Numbered from the stretch's first letter, positions 31,420-40,312 are shown. The stretch is 64,000 nucleotides of DNA from Bisbaumannia sp015645095 (GCA_036871055.1 CP141893.1:3844001-3908000); one strand, 5' to 3'. Notes: generated by a model not told the origin, from the sequence alone. Numbers and translations: made by a program.

Positions 31420-32846
31420 CCGACAACCGCTACCCCGACTTCGGCATCCTGCTGGTGGACGACGAGCCCGCCTACCTGCGCGGCCTGAGCATCGCCCTGG
31501 AGCGCAGCGGCATCACCCACCTGCAGCGCTGCGAGGACCCCCGCCGAGTCATGGAGATCCTGGCCCGGGAGCCGATCGGCCTGGTGACCCTCGACCTGAC
31601 CATGCCCCACCTCTCGGGGGAGGCGCTGCTGGCGCGGATCGTCGAGGAGCATCCGGACGTCGGGGTCATCATCATCAGCGGCATGAACCAGGTGGAGACC
31701 GCCGTCGACTGCATCAAGAACGGCGCCTTCGATTACTTCGTCAAGACCGACGAGCAGCGCCGCCTGATCGCCGGCATCAAGCGCGCCATTCGCCTCCAGG
31801 AGCTGAAGCTCGAGAACCAGGCGCTGCGCCGGCGCGTCCTCGACGATACCCTGGAGCACCCCGAGGCCTTCGCGCCGATCATCACCGCCGACAAGGGCAT
31901 GCGGGCGGTCTTCCAGTACCTGGAGTCGGTGGCGCCGAGCCGCCAACCGCTGCTGATCTGCGGCGAGAGCGGGGTCGGCAAGGAGCTGGTGGCCCGCGCC
32001 GTGCATCGCCTCAGCGGCCGCCCGGGCCCCCTGGTCAGCGTCAATGTGGCGGGACTCGACGACAACGTCTTCGCCGACACCCTGTTCGGCCACCAGCGCG
32101 GCGCCTTCACCGGCGCCGAGCAGGCCCGGGCCGGCATGATCGAGCAGGCCGCGGAGGGCACCCTCTTCCTCGACGAGATCGGCGACCTCAGCCTGGCCTC
32201 CCAGGTCAAGCTGCTGCGGCTGCTCCAGGAGGGCGAGTACTATCCACTGGGCAGCGACCGTCCCAAGCGCCTCAACGCCCGCATCGTGGTGGCCACCCAC
32301 CGGGACCTGCACGCCAAGCAGCAGGCCGGCGACTTCCGCAAGGACCTCTACTACCGGCTGCGCACCCACCAGGTGCTGATCCCGCCGCTGCGATGCCGCA
32401 AGCCGGACCTGCCCCTGCTGCTCGATCACTTCCTGGCCGAGGCCGCCGAGGAGCTGGGCAAATCGGTACCGAGCTACCCGCCGGAGCTGCCGGTGTTGCT
32501 GGCCAACTACGACTTCCCCGGCAATGTGCGCGAACTGCGCGCCATGGCCTTCGACGCCATCAGCCTGCACCGCAGCCGCATGCTCTCCATGGAGGCCTTC
32601 AAGCGCGCCATCGAGCAGGGCGGCGGGCAAGCACCCGCCGTTGATGCCGAGGCGCCACGACGGCCGGTCTTCGCCCCGGACGAGCCCCTCCCCACCCTCC
32701 ACGAGGTGGCCGACCTGCTGGTGACCGAGGCGATGCGGCGTGCCGAAGGCAACCAGTCCCTCGCCGCGCGCCTGCTGGGCATCTCCCAGCCGGCGCTGAG
32801 CAAGCGACTCAAGCGGCGCCGCCAGGACGACGGCGATCCCCTATAA
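31416..32846 (+). CDS. Sigma-54-dependent response regulator (NtrC family)
   Basis: 476 residues: receiver domain (phospho-acceptor Asp60 in VTLDLTMPH), AAA+ domain (Walker A GESGVGKE, intact GAFTGA at 229-234, Walker B LFLDEIGDL), C-terminal Fis-type HTH (NQSLAARLLGISQPALSKRL). Coupled to the preceding sensor kinase. A near-perfect sigma-54 promoter and repeated TATAACC motifs lie immediately downstream, before the symporter gene, so the obvious target is the symporter-glutaminase pair. The stop codon TAA lies inside the first TATAACC motif. Confidence 0.95.
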   Translation: MTDNRYPDFGILLVDDEPAYLRGLSIALERSGITHLQRCEDPRRVMEILAREPIGLVTLDLTMPHLSGEALLARIVEEHPDVGVIIISGMNQVETAVDCIKNGAFDYFVKTDEQRRLIAGIKRAIRLQELKLENQALRRRVLDDTLEHPEAFAPIITADKGMRAVFQYLESVAPSRQPLLICGESGVGKELVARAVHRLSGRPGPLVSVNVAGLDDNVFADTLFGHQRGAFTGAEQARAGMIEQAAEGTLFLDEIGDLSLASQVKLLRLLQEGEYYPLGSDRPKRLNARIVVATHRDLHAKQQAGDFRKDLYYRLRTHQVLIPPLRCRKPDLPLLLDHFLAEAAEELGKSVPSYPPELPVLLANYDFPGNVRELRAMAFDAISLHRSRMLSMEAFKRAIEQGGGQAPAVDAEAPRRPVFAPDEPLPTLHEVADLLVTEAMRRAEGNQSLAARLLGISQPALSKRLKRRRQDDGDPL

Positions 32847-32943
32847 CCCTCGATCACTTATAACCTGGGTTATATCTTATTAAAGTGGTTTATTTTCAGT
32901 AAGTTACCAAGCCGACCCGCGACACCCCGGACACCGGGTTATA
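32842..32943 (+). promoter_or_regulatory. Candidate upstream activator sites (TATAACC/GGTTATA motifs)
   Basis: A perfect dyad TATAACC-TG-GGTTATA lies at 32859-32874. Single copies are TATAACC at 32842-32848 and GGTTATA at 32937-32943, with a degenerate GGTTTAT near 32888. These AT-rich motifs stand out in GC-rich DNA. They lie 80-180 bp upstream of the sigma-54 promoter, the usual distance for NtrC-type enhancers. Binding by the adjacent regulator is inferred. Confidence 0.65.
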
Positions 32944-33021
32944 CCCCTTGCGGCCTGTCCCCGACCAGAATCCCCAAAACAACAAGATCAAAAACAATCA
33001 CTTACCTTAAATTCGGCGACC

Positions 33022-33037
33022 TGGCACGCGACTTGCT
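33022..33037 (+). promoter_or_regulatory. Sigma-54 promoter of the symporter-glutaminase unit
   Basis: TGGCACGCGACTTGCT matches TGGCACG-N4-TTGC[A/T] at every conserved base with correct spacing. Transcription should start near 33048, leaving a leader of about 130 bases before ATG 33179. Confidence 0.9.
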
Positions 33038-33178
33038 CCTCTCAGCCTGGCTTCCTCGATGGAGCCCCGACATTCCCGAGCAAGAGGTTCGACCCACCAT
33101 GCCAATAACAACGTCTCCGATCGCCCGGCCGGCGATCACCCGCCCGCTGTCCCTCACCCGCCTCGCCGGAGGTGCCCC

Positions 33179-34639
33179 ATGCTGGATCTGATCAATGAGT
33201 TCCTCTGGGGCAAGGTGCTGATCGCCCTGCTGGTCGCGGTCGGCATCGGCTTCACCCTGCTGTCGCGCTTCGTGCAGTTCCGCTATTTCACGCGCATGTT
33301 CCGCATCCTCGGCGCCAGCCACGCCTTCAAGCGCGATACCCATGGCCACCTCAGCTCCTTCCAGGCCCTGCTGCTCTCGGTGGCCGGCCGCGTCGGTGGC
33401 GGCAATATCGCCGGGGTGGCGGTGGCCATCACCCTGGGCGGCCCCGGCGCCATCTTCTGGATGTGGGTGGTGGGCCTGATGGGCATGGCCACCAGCTTCC
33501 TCGAGTGCACCCTGGCCCAGGCCTACAAGAGCGCCGAGCCCGACGGCACCTACCGTGGCGGCCCGGCCTACTACATCTCCCGGGGCCTGGGCAGCCGCTG
33601 GACCTGGCTCGCCGCCCTCTACTCGATCCTGCTGCTGGTGACCTTTGGTTTCGGCTTCACCGCCCTGCAGTCCTACGCCGTGGCCACCTCCTTCGGCGAC
33701 GCCTTCGGCATCCCGGTTCACGTCACCGGCATCGCCCTGGCCCTGCTGGTGGGCCTGATCATCTTCGGCGGCGTCAAGCGTATCGCCCGGGTCACCGAGG
33801 TGCTGGTGCCGGTCATGGCCGTCGGCTACCTGGTGATCGCCATCGCGGTGCTGGTCCTCAACGTGACCCTGATCCCGGACGCCATCCTGCTGATCGTGCA
33901 CAGCGCCTTCGGCCTGGAGCAGGCGGTCGGCGGCGGCATCGGCGCCGCCATCCTGATGGGCGTCAAGCGCGGGCTCTTCTCCAACGAGGCCGGCCTGGGC
34001 AGCGCCCCCAACGTGGCCGCGGTGGCCTATGTGCCGCACCCGGTCAACCAGGGCATCGTGCAGTCCTTCTCGGTGTTCATCGACACCCTGATCATCTGCT
34101 CCGCCACTGCCTTTATCATCCTGCTCAGCGGCGCCTATGACCCGGCCCTGGGCGCCGGCGTCGACGGCGTGGCCCTGACCCAGGCCGCCCTCGCCGACCA
34201 TGTGGGCGAGTGGGGACGCAGCTTCGTCAGCATCGCCCTGCTGCTGTTCGGCTTCAGCACCATTCTCTACAACTACTACCTGGGCGAGAACAGCCTCAAC
34301 TTCCTCAGCCGCCAGAATGGCCTGCTGTTCAATGCCTTCCGCATCGCCGTCATCGGCCTGTGCGCCTGGGGGGCGACCACCAACCTGGGCACCGTCTTCG
34401 CCTTCGCCGACGTGACCATGGGCTTCCTGGCGCTGGCCAACCTGATCGCCCTGATCCTGCTGATCAAGCCGGGGCTGCGTTTCATGCGTGACTTCGACGA
34501 CCAGTTGGCCGCCGGCGTGAAGCGACCGACCTTCGCGGCGGAGAAGTTCGACGACCTGGAGATCGACCCGGAGGCCTGGACCCTCGAGCCGGAGGATCGC
34601 CAGCCGAGCGCCTCGCCCGCCCCTTCCACCCCCCGGTAA
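33179..34639 (+). CDS. Sodium:alanine/glycine/glutamine symporter (AGCS family)
   Basis: 486 residues with about ten membrane segments. AGCS signatures are VAGRVGGGNIAGVAVAITLG, FWMWVVGLMGMATSFLECTL and KRGLFSNEAGLGSAPNVAA. These carriers couple amino acid import to Na+. ATG 33179 has GGAGG seven bases upstream; the longer frame crosses the sigma-54 promoter and is excluded. Glutaminase is the next gene, so glutamine is the most likely cargo, though alanine is the classical family substrate. Confidence 0.92.
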   Translation: MLDLINEFLWGKVLIALLVAVGIGFTLLSRFVQFRYFTRMFRILGASHAFKRDTHGHLSSFQALLLSVAGRVGGGNIAGVAVAITLGGPGAIFWMWVVGLMGMATSFLECTLAQAYKSAEPDGTYRGGPAYYISRGLGSRWTWLAALYSILLLVTFGFGFTALQSYAVATSFGDAFGIPVHVTGIALALLVGLIIFGGVKRIARVTEVLVPVMAVGYLVIAIAVLVLNVTLIPDAILLIVHSAFGLEQAVGGGIGAAILMGVKRGLFSNEAGLGSAPNVAAVAYVPHPVNQGIVQSFSVFIDTLIICSATAFIILLSGAYDPALGAGVDGVALTQAALADHVGEWGRSFVSIALLLFGFSTILYNYYLGENSLNFLSRQNGLLFNAFRIAVIGLCAWGATTNLGTVFAFADVTMGFLALANLIALILLIKPGLRFMRDFDDQLAAGVKRPTFAAEKFDDLEIDPEAWTLEPEDRQPSASPAPSTPR

Positions 34640-34648
34640 GCCCGTCAC

Positions 34649-34670
34649 GCGGGGCCCCTCGGGGCCCCGC
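34649..34670 (+). other. Intercistronic hairpin between symporter and glutaminase
   Basis: GCGGGGCCCC and GGGGCCCCGC flank TC, giving an 8-bp stem with a 6-base loop. There is no T tract, so it is more likely a processing or attenuation element than a full terminator. Confidence 0.5.
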
Positions 34671-34693
34671 TCTCCTCGCAGGAGATCCACGCC

Positions 34694-35683
34694 ATGAATG
34701 CCAGTCTCTGCACCCCGAGCCTCGATCTCGGCGACGCGTCGTCCCTGCAGGCCTGGGTGGAACGCCTCGCCGAGCGGGCCCGCAGCCGGCTCGGCCTGGG
34801 CCGGGTGGCCGACTATATCCCGGCGCTGGCCGACCAGCCGGCCGATCGCCTGGGGATCGCCCTGTGTACCCGGGACGGGCGCCTCTATAGCGCCGGCGAT
34901 GCCGAGGAGCCCTTCTCGATCCAGAGCCTCTCCAAGGTGCTGCTGCTGAGCCTGGCCCTGCGCAGCCACGGCGACGCCCTCTGGCAGCGGGTCGGGCTCA
35001 ACCCCTCGGGCATGCCCTTCAACTCCCTGATGCAGCTGGAGACCGAGCGCGGCAAGCCGCGCAACCCCTTTATCAATGCCGGCGCCATCGTGGTCACCGA
35101 TCACCTGGTCGGTGCCTACGCCACCCCGGTGAAGCACCTCCAGGACATCGCCCGGCGCCTCTCCGGCAACCCCGCGGTAATGATCGACCGGGAAGTGCTC
35201 GCCTCCGAGTGGCAGCACCGTGCCCGCAATGCCGCCGCGGCCTACCTGATGAAGGCCTTCGGCAACCTGCACAACGAGGTGGACGCGGTACTGGAAGCCT
35301 ATTTCGCCAGCTGCGCCCTGCGCATGAGCTGCCGCGACCTGGCCAGTGCCTTCCACTACCTCGCCGCCGAGGGCCGCGCCCCCGCCACCGGCGAGGCCTT
35401 TATCCCGCCGGCCATGGCCCAGCGCATCAATGCGCTGATGTTCACCTCGGGCATGTACGACGCCGCCGGCGACTTCGCCTATCGGGTCGGCCTGCCGGCC
35501 AAGAGCGGCGTCGGCGGCGGCATCGTCGCCATCGTCCCCGGCGAGCTGTCGATCTGCGTCTGGTCACCGGCCCTCGACGGCAGCGGCAACTCGGTGGCCG
35601 GCCAGTATGCCCTGGAGCTGATCGCCGAGGAGCTGGGCCAGCTGCGCCGGGGCCCCCTCGGGGTGGCGCCCCGCACGCCCTGA
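34694..35683 (+). CDS. glsA: Glutaminase A
   Basis: 329 residues of the serine-dependent (beta-lactamase-like) glutaminase family. The catalytic SxxK motif is in FSIQSLSKV; other family motifs are PFNSLMQLE, NPFINAGAI and KSGVGGGIVAIVPG. It hydrolyses glutamine to glutamate and ammonia. An AGGAG site lies 8 bases before ATG 34694. Probably co-transcribed with the symporter from the sigma-54 promoter, so imported glutamine would be deamidated at once. Confidence 0.96.
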   Translation: MNASLCTPSLDLGDASSLQAWVERLAERARSRLGLGRVADYIPALADQPADRLGIALCTRDGRLYSAGDAEEPFSIQSLSKVLLLSLALRSHGDALWQRVGLNPSGMPFNSLMQLETERGKPRNPFINAGAIVVTDHLVGAYATPVKHLQDIARRLSGNPAVMIDREVLASEWQHRARNAAAAYLMKAFGNLHNEVDAVLEAYFASCALRMSCRDLASAFHYLAAEGRAPATGEAFIPPAMAQRINALMFTSGMYDAAGDFAYRVGLPAKSGVGGGIVAIVPGELSICVWSPALDGSGNSVAGQYALELIAEELGQLRRGPLGVAPRTP

Positions 35684-35764
35684 TTCGGAGGCGGACACCG
35701 GGCGCAGGAAGAAACGATTCGCCTCCTAATGGCTCTTGCCTTACACTTTCGTATTATTACTACG

Positions 35765-35788
35765 CGACTCCGGCCTCCGCCGGAGTCG
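35765..35788 (+). terminator. Terminator after glsA
   Basis: A perfect 10-bp stem (CGACTCCGGC / GCCGGAGTCG) with a CTCC loop, followed by TTCGCTTTT. It ends the symporter-glutaminase unit just before the MFS gene. Confidence 0.82.
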
Positions 35789-35808
35789 TTCGCTTTTCGG
35801 GAGGCCCC

Positions 35809-37014
35809 ATGACGTCATCATCCGCACCCACCCGCGGGGCGCGCCATCCTCGCCTGGCCGAGTTCGCCCTGGCCCTGGGCGGCTTCGGCATCGGCACCAG
35901 CGAATTCGTGATCATGGGCCTGATGCCGCGGGTCGCCGCCGACCTCCAGGTGGCCACCGCCGAGGTGGGCTATGCGATCTCCAGCTATGCCCTGGGCGTG
36001 GTGGTGGGGGCCCCGCTGATCGCCGCCCTGGCCGCCCGGATGCCGCGTCGCACCCTGCTGATCCTGCTGATGCTGGTGTTTGCCGTGGGCAATATCGCCA
36101 GCGCCCTGGCCACCGCCTTCTGGCCCTTCGTCGGCCTGCGCTTCCTGGCCGGCCTGCCCCATGGCGCCTATTTCGGTGTCGCCGCCCTGGTCGCCGCGGC
36201 GGCGGTGCCCGTCGATCAGCGCGCCCGCGCCATCGGCCGGGTGATGCTGGGGCTGACCGGGGCCATCCTGGTGGGCGCCCCGCTGGCCACCTGGGCCGGC
36301 CAGTGGCTGGGCTGGCCCAGCGCCTTTATCGGCGTCGGCGTCATCGCCCTGACCACCGCCGGGCTGATTCGCCTCTGGGTGCCCAGCCAGCCCCGTGACG
36401 CCAGCGCCAGTCCGCGCCGCGAGCTCTCCGCCCTGGCCAAGCCCCGGGTGCTGATCACCCTGGGCATCGCCAGCATCGGCTTCGGCGGCATGTTCGCGGT
36501 GTTCAGCTATGTGGTACCGACCCTGGCCAGCCAGGCCGGCATGCGCGAGGTCCTGGGGCCCCTGACCCTGGCGATCTTCGGCATCGGCACCATCGCCGGC
36601 AACCTGGTGGGGGCCCGGGCCGCTGACCGCGACCTGGACAAGGCGATTCCGCGCATCCTGCTGTGGTGCCTGCTGGTCCAGGGCGGCTTCTATTTCGCCG
36701 CCAACCACCTGGTCACCGGCCTGCTGTTCGTCGGCCTGGTGGGCACCAGCATGGCCCTGGGGCCGGCGCTGCAGACCCGGCTGATGGACGTGGCCGGCGA
36801 TGCCCAGACCATGGCCGCCTCGATGAACCACGCCGCCTTCAACTGCGCCAATGCCCTGGGCGCCTGGCTAGCGGCACTGGTAATCCAGGCCGGGGCGACC
36901 TGGTCCTCCAGCGGCCTGGTCGGCGCCGCCCTGGCCGCCGGCGGCCTGGGGGTCTTCCTGATCGGACGGCGCCTGGAACGGCGCCCGGCCACCCCCTGCC
37001 CCGAGACGCCCTGA
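35809..37014 (+). CDS. MFS transporter, AraJ/DHA1-type efflux carrier
   Basis: 401 residues, 12 membrane segments. The N-terminus GGFGIGTSEFVIMGLMPRVA is typical of AraJ/YdhP/CmlA-type DHA1 carriers, and motif A is seen around ALAARMPRRTLL. These proteins export sugars, drugs or metabolites by proton antiport. The substrate cannot be told. ATG 35809 has GGGAGG upstream; the 200-codon longer frame is a shadow of glsA. It has its own short transcription unit between two hairpins. Confidence 0.88.
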   Translation: MTSSSAPTRGARHPRLAEFALALGGFGIGTSEFVIMGLMPRVAADLQVATAEVGYAISSYALGVVVGAPLIAALAARMPRRTLLILLMLVFAVGNIASALATAFWPFVGLRFLAGLPHGAYFGVAALVAAAAVPVDQRARAIGRVMLGLTGAILVGAPLATWAGQWLGWPSAFIGVGVIALTTAGLIRLWVPSQPRDASASPRRELSALAKPRVLITLGIASIGFGGMFAVFSYVVPTLASQAGMREVLGPLTLAIFGIGTIAGNLVGARAADRDLDKAIPRILLWCLLVQGGFYFAANHLVTGLLFVGLVGTSMALGPALQTRLMDVAGDAQTMAASMNHAAFNCANALGAWLAALVIQAGATWSSSGLVGAALAAGGLGVFLIGRRLERRPATPCPETP

Positions 37015-37021
37015 GACACCG

Positions 37022-37044
37022 GGGCGGGCCATGACGGCCCGCCC
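37022..37044 (+). terminator. Terminator after the MFS gene
   Basis: A 9-bp stem (GGGCGGGCC / GGCCCGCCC) with an ATGAC loop, 8 bases after the stop. The tail is not T-rich. The loop overlaps the candidate -35 region of gmk. Confidence 0.6.
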
Positions 37045-37060
37045 TCCGGGGGCGTATAAT
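37031..37060 (+). promoter_or_regulatory. Candidate sigma-70 promoter of gmk
   Basis: A perfect TATAAT lies at 37055-37060, 59 bases before the gmk start. ATGACG at 37031-37036 could serve as -35 with an 18-bp spacer. Confidence 0.6.
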
Positions 37061-37118
37061 GCCTGGCTTTGGATGCGGGCGGCCCCGCCGCCCCTCGCCC
37101 CGCGACCCGGAGCCCGAC

Positions 37119-37751
37119 ATGTCCCAAGGCACCCTCTTCATCGTTTCCGCCCCCTCCGGCGCCGGCAAGACCAGCCTGGTGCGCGCCCTGCTCGAGCGCC
37201 TCGACGGCATCGAGGTGAGCGTCTCCCACACCACCCGGCCCAAGCGTCCCGGCGAGGAAAATGGCGTCAACTACCACTTCGTGGAGGTGCCCGCCTTCGA
37301 GGCGATGATCGCCCGCGGCGACTTCGTCGAGCATGCCCGGGTCTTCGACAACTACTACGGCACCTCGCGCCCGGCGGTGCAGGCGCGCCTGGCCGCCGGC
37401 CAGGACGTGATCCTGGAGATCGACTGGCAGGGCGCCCGCCAGGTCCGCGAGCAGTTTCCGGAGGCCCTGTCGGTATTTATCCTTCCCCCCTCCCGAACCG
37501 CCCTGGAGGAGCGGCTCACCGGCCGCGGTACCGACGACGCCGCGGTGATCGCCCGGCGCATGCGCGACGCCATCAGCGAAATGTCTCACTATGACGAGTA
37601 TGATCATGTGATCATCAATGATGACTTCGCCGTGGCCCTGGACGAGCTGTGTGCCCTGGTGCTGGCGGGCCGTACTCGGCTGGCACGGGTTCGCGATGGC
37701 CAGGCGGCGCTGATCGAGGCGCTCTTGTCACAGGATCATGGGGTCGAGTAG
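37119..37751 (+). CDS. gmk: Guanylate kinase
   Basis: 210 residues. The P-loop is SAPSGAGKTSLVRAL; GMP-binding motifs are VSVSHTTRPKRPGEENG and YYGTSR, and the Walker-B-like segment is DVILEIDWQGARQVRE. It converts GMP to GDP. ATG 37119 (MSQGTLFIVSAPSG) is the standard family start. It precedes rpoZ and spoT, the classical gmk-rpoZ-spoT order. Confidence 0.97.
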   Translation: MSQGTLFIVSAPSGAGKTSLVRALLERLDGIEVSVSHTTRPKRPGEENGVNYHFVEVPAFEAMIARGDFVEHARVFDNYYGTSRPAVQARLAAGQDVILEIDWQGARQVREQFPEALSVFILPPSRTALEERLTGRGTDDAAVIARRMRDAISEMSHYDEYDHVIINDDFAVALDELCALVLAGRTRLARVRDGQAALIEALLSQDHGVE

Positions 37752-37815
37752 ACTTTTTTGTCCCCCCGAATACACGCCGCGCTCAAGCCGGCAGTGCAAC
37801 ATCAGGATACCGTTC

Positions 37816-38070
37816 ATGGCGCGAGTTACCGTTGAAGATTGTCTGGATCACGTGGAAAACCGTTTCAAGCTGGTGATGATCTCCACCCAGCGCGCCCGTC
37901 AGCTGGCTCGCGGTTCCCGTGACGCCCTGCTGCCCTGGGACAACGACAAGCCCACCGTCATGGCCCTGCGCGAGATCGCCGCCGGCAAGATCGACGATCA
38001 GGTGCTCAACGAGCCGGTGGAGGCGCTGGTACGCCCGCGGCCGGAGGCGGAAGCAGGCTACGGCGAGTAA
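37816..38070 (+). CDS. rpoZ: RNA polymerase omega subunit
   Basis: 84 residues, MARVTVEDCLDHVENRFKLV with the conserved RARQLARGS and KPTVMALREIAAGKI motifs. It assists RNA polymerase assembly and contributes to the ppGpp site. ATG 37816 lies 64 bp after gmk. Length is usual for the family, with an acidic C-terminal tail. Confidence 0.97.
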   Translation: MARVTVEDCLDHVENRFKLVMISTQRARQLARGSRDALLPWDNDKPTVMALREIAAGKIDDQVLNEPVEALVRPRPEAEAGYGE

Positions 38071-38123
38071 CGGCAACGCCGTTCCTCGCTTTTTCCCTCC
38101 CTCCGCAGCAATAAGGCGCGCCC

Positions 38124-40262
38124 ATGTTTACCATCGACGACCTGGCCGACCGCCTCGGTAGCTACCTGCCCGCCGAGGAGATCCAGCAGGTCAAGCGCGC
38201 CTTCTACTACGCCGAACAGGCCCACGACGGCCAGCGCCGCCGTTCCGGCGAACCCTATGTGACCCACCCCCTGGCGGTGGCCAATATCCTCGCCAACATG
38301 CACATGGACCATCAGAGCCTGATGGCCGCCATGCTGCATGACGTCATCGAGGATACCGGCGTGCCCAAGGAGGCCCTGGCCGCCCAGTTCGGCGAGCCGG
38401 TGGCGGAGCTGGTCGACGGCGTCTCCAAGCTGACCCAGATCGCCTTCGAGGACAAGGCGGTGGCCCAGGCGGAGAACTTCCAGAAGATGGTGCTGGCGAT
38501 GTCCCGGGATATCCGGGTCATCATCGTCAAGCTCGCCGACCGCCTGCACAACATGCGCACCCTGGGTGCCCTGCGCCCGGAGAAGAAGCGCCGCATCGCC
38601 CGCGAGACCCTGGAGATCTACGCCCGTATCGCCAGCCGCCTGGGCATCAACACCATCCGCGTGGAGCTGGAGGACCTCTCCTTCCAGGCCATCTACCCGA
38701 TGCGCGCCGAACGCATCAAGCGAGCGGTGAGCAAGGCCCGGGGCCATCGCCGTTCGGCGATTCGCCAGCTGCAGACCAGCCTCCAGCAGTGCCTGGACGA
38801 CGAGGGCCTGGCCGGCAACGTGGTGGGGCGCCAGAAGCACCTGCTCTCCATCTATCGCAAGATGCGCGATCAGCAGAAGTCCTTCGCCGAGATCATGGAC
38901 GTCTTCGGCTTCCGCATCATCACCGACAGCGTCGACAGCTGCTACCGCATCCTCGGCGTGGTGCACAACCTCTACAAGCCGGTGCCGGGGCGCTTCAAGG
39001 ACTATATCGCCATCCCCAAGGCCAACGGCTACCAGAGCCTGCACACCACCCTGTTCGGCGCCGGCGGCATGCCCATTGAGGTGCAGATCCGTACCCGCGA
39101 GATGGAGGCCATGGCCAACAACGGCATCGCCGCCCACTGGCTCTACAAGGCCGGCCAGACCGATCACCCCATCGCCGAGGGCAGCCACGCCCGGGCCCGC
39201 CAGTGGGTCAAGGGGCTGCTGGAGATGCAGCGCCACGCCGGGGACTCGCTGGAATTCATCGAGCACGTCAAGAACGACCTCTTCCCCGACGACATCTACG
39301 TCTTCACCCCCAAGGGCGACATCATGGAGCTGCCCCAGGGAGCCACGGTGATCGACTTCGCCTACAGCGTGCACACCGACATCGGCAACGGCTGCATCGC
39401 CTGTCGCATCGATCGCCACCTGGCGCCGCTCTCCACCCGCCTGGAGAGCGGCCAGACCCTGGAGATCATCACCGCCCCGGGGGCCAAGCCCAATACCACC
39501 TGGCTCTCCTTCGTGATCACCGCCAAGGCGCGCTCGGCGATCCGCCATGCCATCAAGCACCAGCAGCACACCGAGTCGGTGCAGCTGGGGCGGCGCCTGC
39601 TCAACAAGGCACTGGCGGATTTCGAGACCAGCCTGGAGGAGCTGCCGGAGGGGCACCTGAGCGCCCAGCTGGAGACGCTGTCGGTGAAGCACGAGGACGA
39701 GCTGCTGGAGTCCATCGGCCTCGGCACCCGCATGGCCTATGCGGTGGCCCGGCGCCTGGTGGAGGCACTGCCGGCAGGTCGGGAGGCCCCGCGCCCCACG
39801 GGCAGCGGCCAGGGCGACAGCCCGGTGGTGATCAGCGGCGCCGAGGGCATGGTGATCAAGTTCGCGCGCTGCTGCCACCCGCTGCCCGGCGACCCGGTGC
39901 TGGGCCACCTTTCGGTGGGCAAGGGCATCGTGGTGCACCGCGCCGACTGTCGTAACCTGAACGACCTCAAGGGCGACCCGGAGAAGCTCTTCCCCCTGGA
40001 GTGGTCGGAAACCATCACCGAGGACTTCCCGGTGGCGCTGCGCATCGAAATGGAGACCCGCCGCGGCCTGGTGGCGGAGCTGGCCAGCCTGGTCACCGAT
40101 GCCGATGCCAATATCGAGCGCATCGGCATCGAGGAACGCGACGCCCGCCTGGCCATCGTCAACCTGACCCTGGCGGTGCGCGACCGCATCCACCTGGCAC
40201 GCATCATCAAGCGCATCCGCAACCTGCCCCAGGTGGGCCGCGTCGGCCGCGTCCGCAACTGA
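38124..40262 (+). CDS. spoT: Bifunctional (p)ppGpp synthetase/hydrolase SpoT
   Basis: 712 residues. HD hydrolase domain (~20-150; AAMLHDVIEDTG), RelA/SpoT synthetase domain (~230-350; the RFKD motif in GRFKDYIAIPKANGYQSLHT), TGS domain (~385-445; YVFTPKGDIMELPQGATVID), helical region and C-terminal ACT domain (VALRIEMETRRGLVAELASL). The intact HD motif supports hydrolase activity. The RFKD form is typical of bifunctional enzymes. A strong terminator follows the gene. Confidence 0.97.
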   Translation: MFTIDDLADRLGSYLPAEEIQQVKRAFYYAEQAHDGQRRRSGEPYVTHPLAVANILANMHMDHQSLMAAMLHDVIEDTGVPKEALAAQFGEPVAELVDGVSKLTQIAFEDKAVAQAENFQKMVLAMSRDIRVIIVKLADRLHNMRTLGALRPEKKRRIARETLEIYARIASRLGINTIRVELEDLSFQAIYPMRAERIKRAVSKARGHRRSAIRQLQTSLQQCLDDEGLAGNVVGRQKHLLSIYRKMRDQQKSFAEIMDVFGFRIITDSVDSCYRILGVVHNLYKPVPGRFKDYIAIPKANGYQSLHTTLFGAGGMPIEVQIRTREMEAMANNGIAAHWLYKAGQTDHPIAEGSHARARQWVKGLLEMQRHAGDSLEFIEHVKNDLFPDDIYVFTPKGDIMELPQGATVIDFAYSVHTDIGNGCIACRIDRHLAPLSTRLESGQTLEIITAPGAKPNTTWLSFVITAKARSAIRHAIKHQQHTESVQLGRRLLNKALADFETSLEELPEGHLSAQLETLSVKHEDELLESIGLGTRMAYAVARRLVEALPAGREAPRPTGSGQGDSPVVISGAEGMVIKFARCCHPLPGDPVLGHLSVGKGIVVHRADCRNLNDLKGDPEKLFPLEWSETITEDFPVALRIEMETRRGLVAELASLVTDADANIERIGIEERDARLAIVNLTLAVRDRIHLARIIKRIRNLPQVGRVGRVRN

Positions 40263-40273
40263 TCCCTGAATCC

Positions 40274-40312
40274 GGCCCCGCCGCCCCCGCCGGGCGGCGG
40301 GGCCCACTTTTT
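40274..40312 (+). terminator. Intrinsic terminator after spoT
   Basis: A 13-bp GC stem (GGCCCCGCCGCCC / GGGCGGCGGGGCC) with a CCGCC loop, followed by CACTTTTT. It has the best T tract of any hairpin in the window. Confidence 0.92.

Noticed and set aside
33002..35356. 784-codon minus-strand frame across the symporter and glutaminase
   Set aside because: A shadow frame: the composition is Gly/His/Gln/Asp repeats with no motifs, and it crosses a sigma-54 promoter and two well-supported genes.
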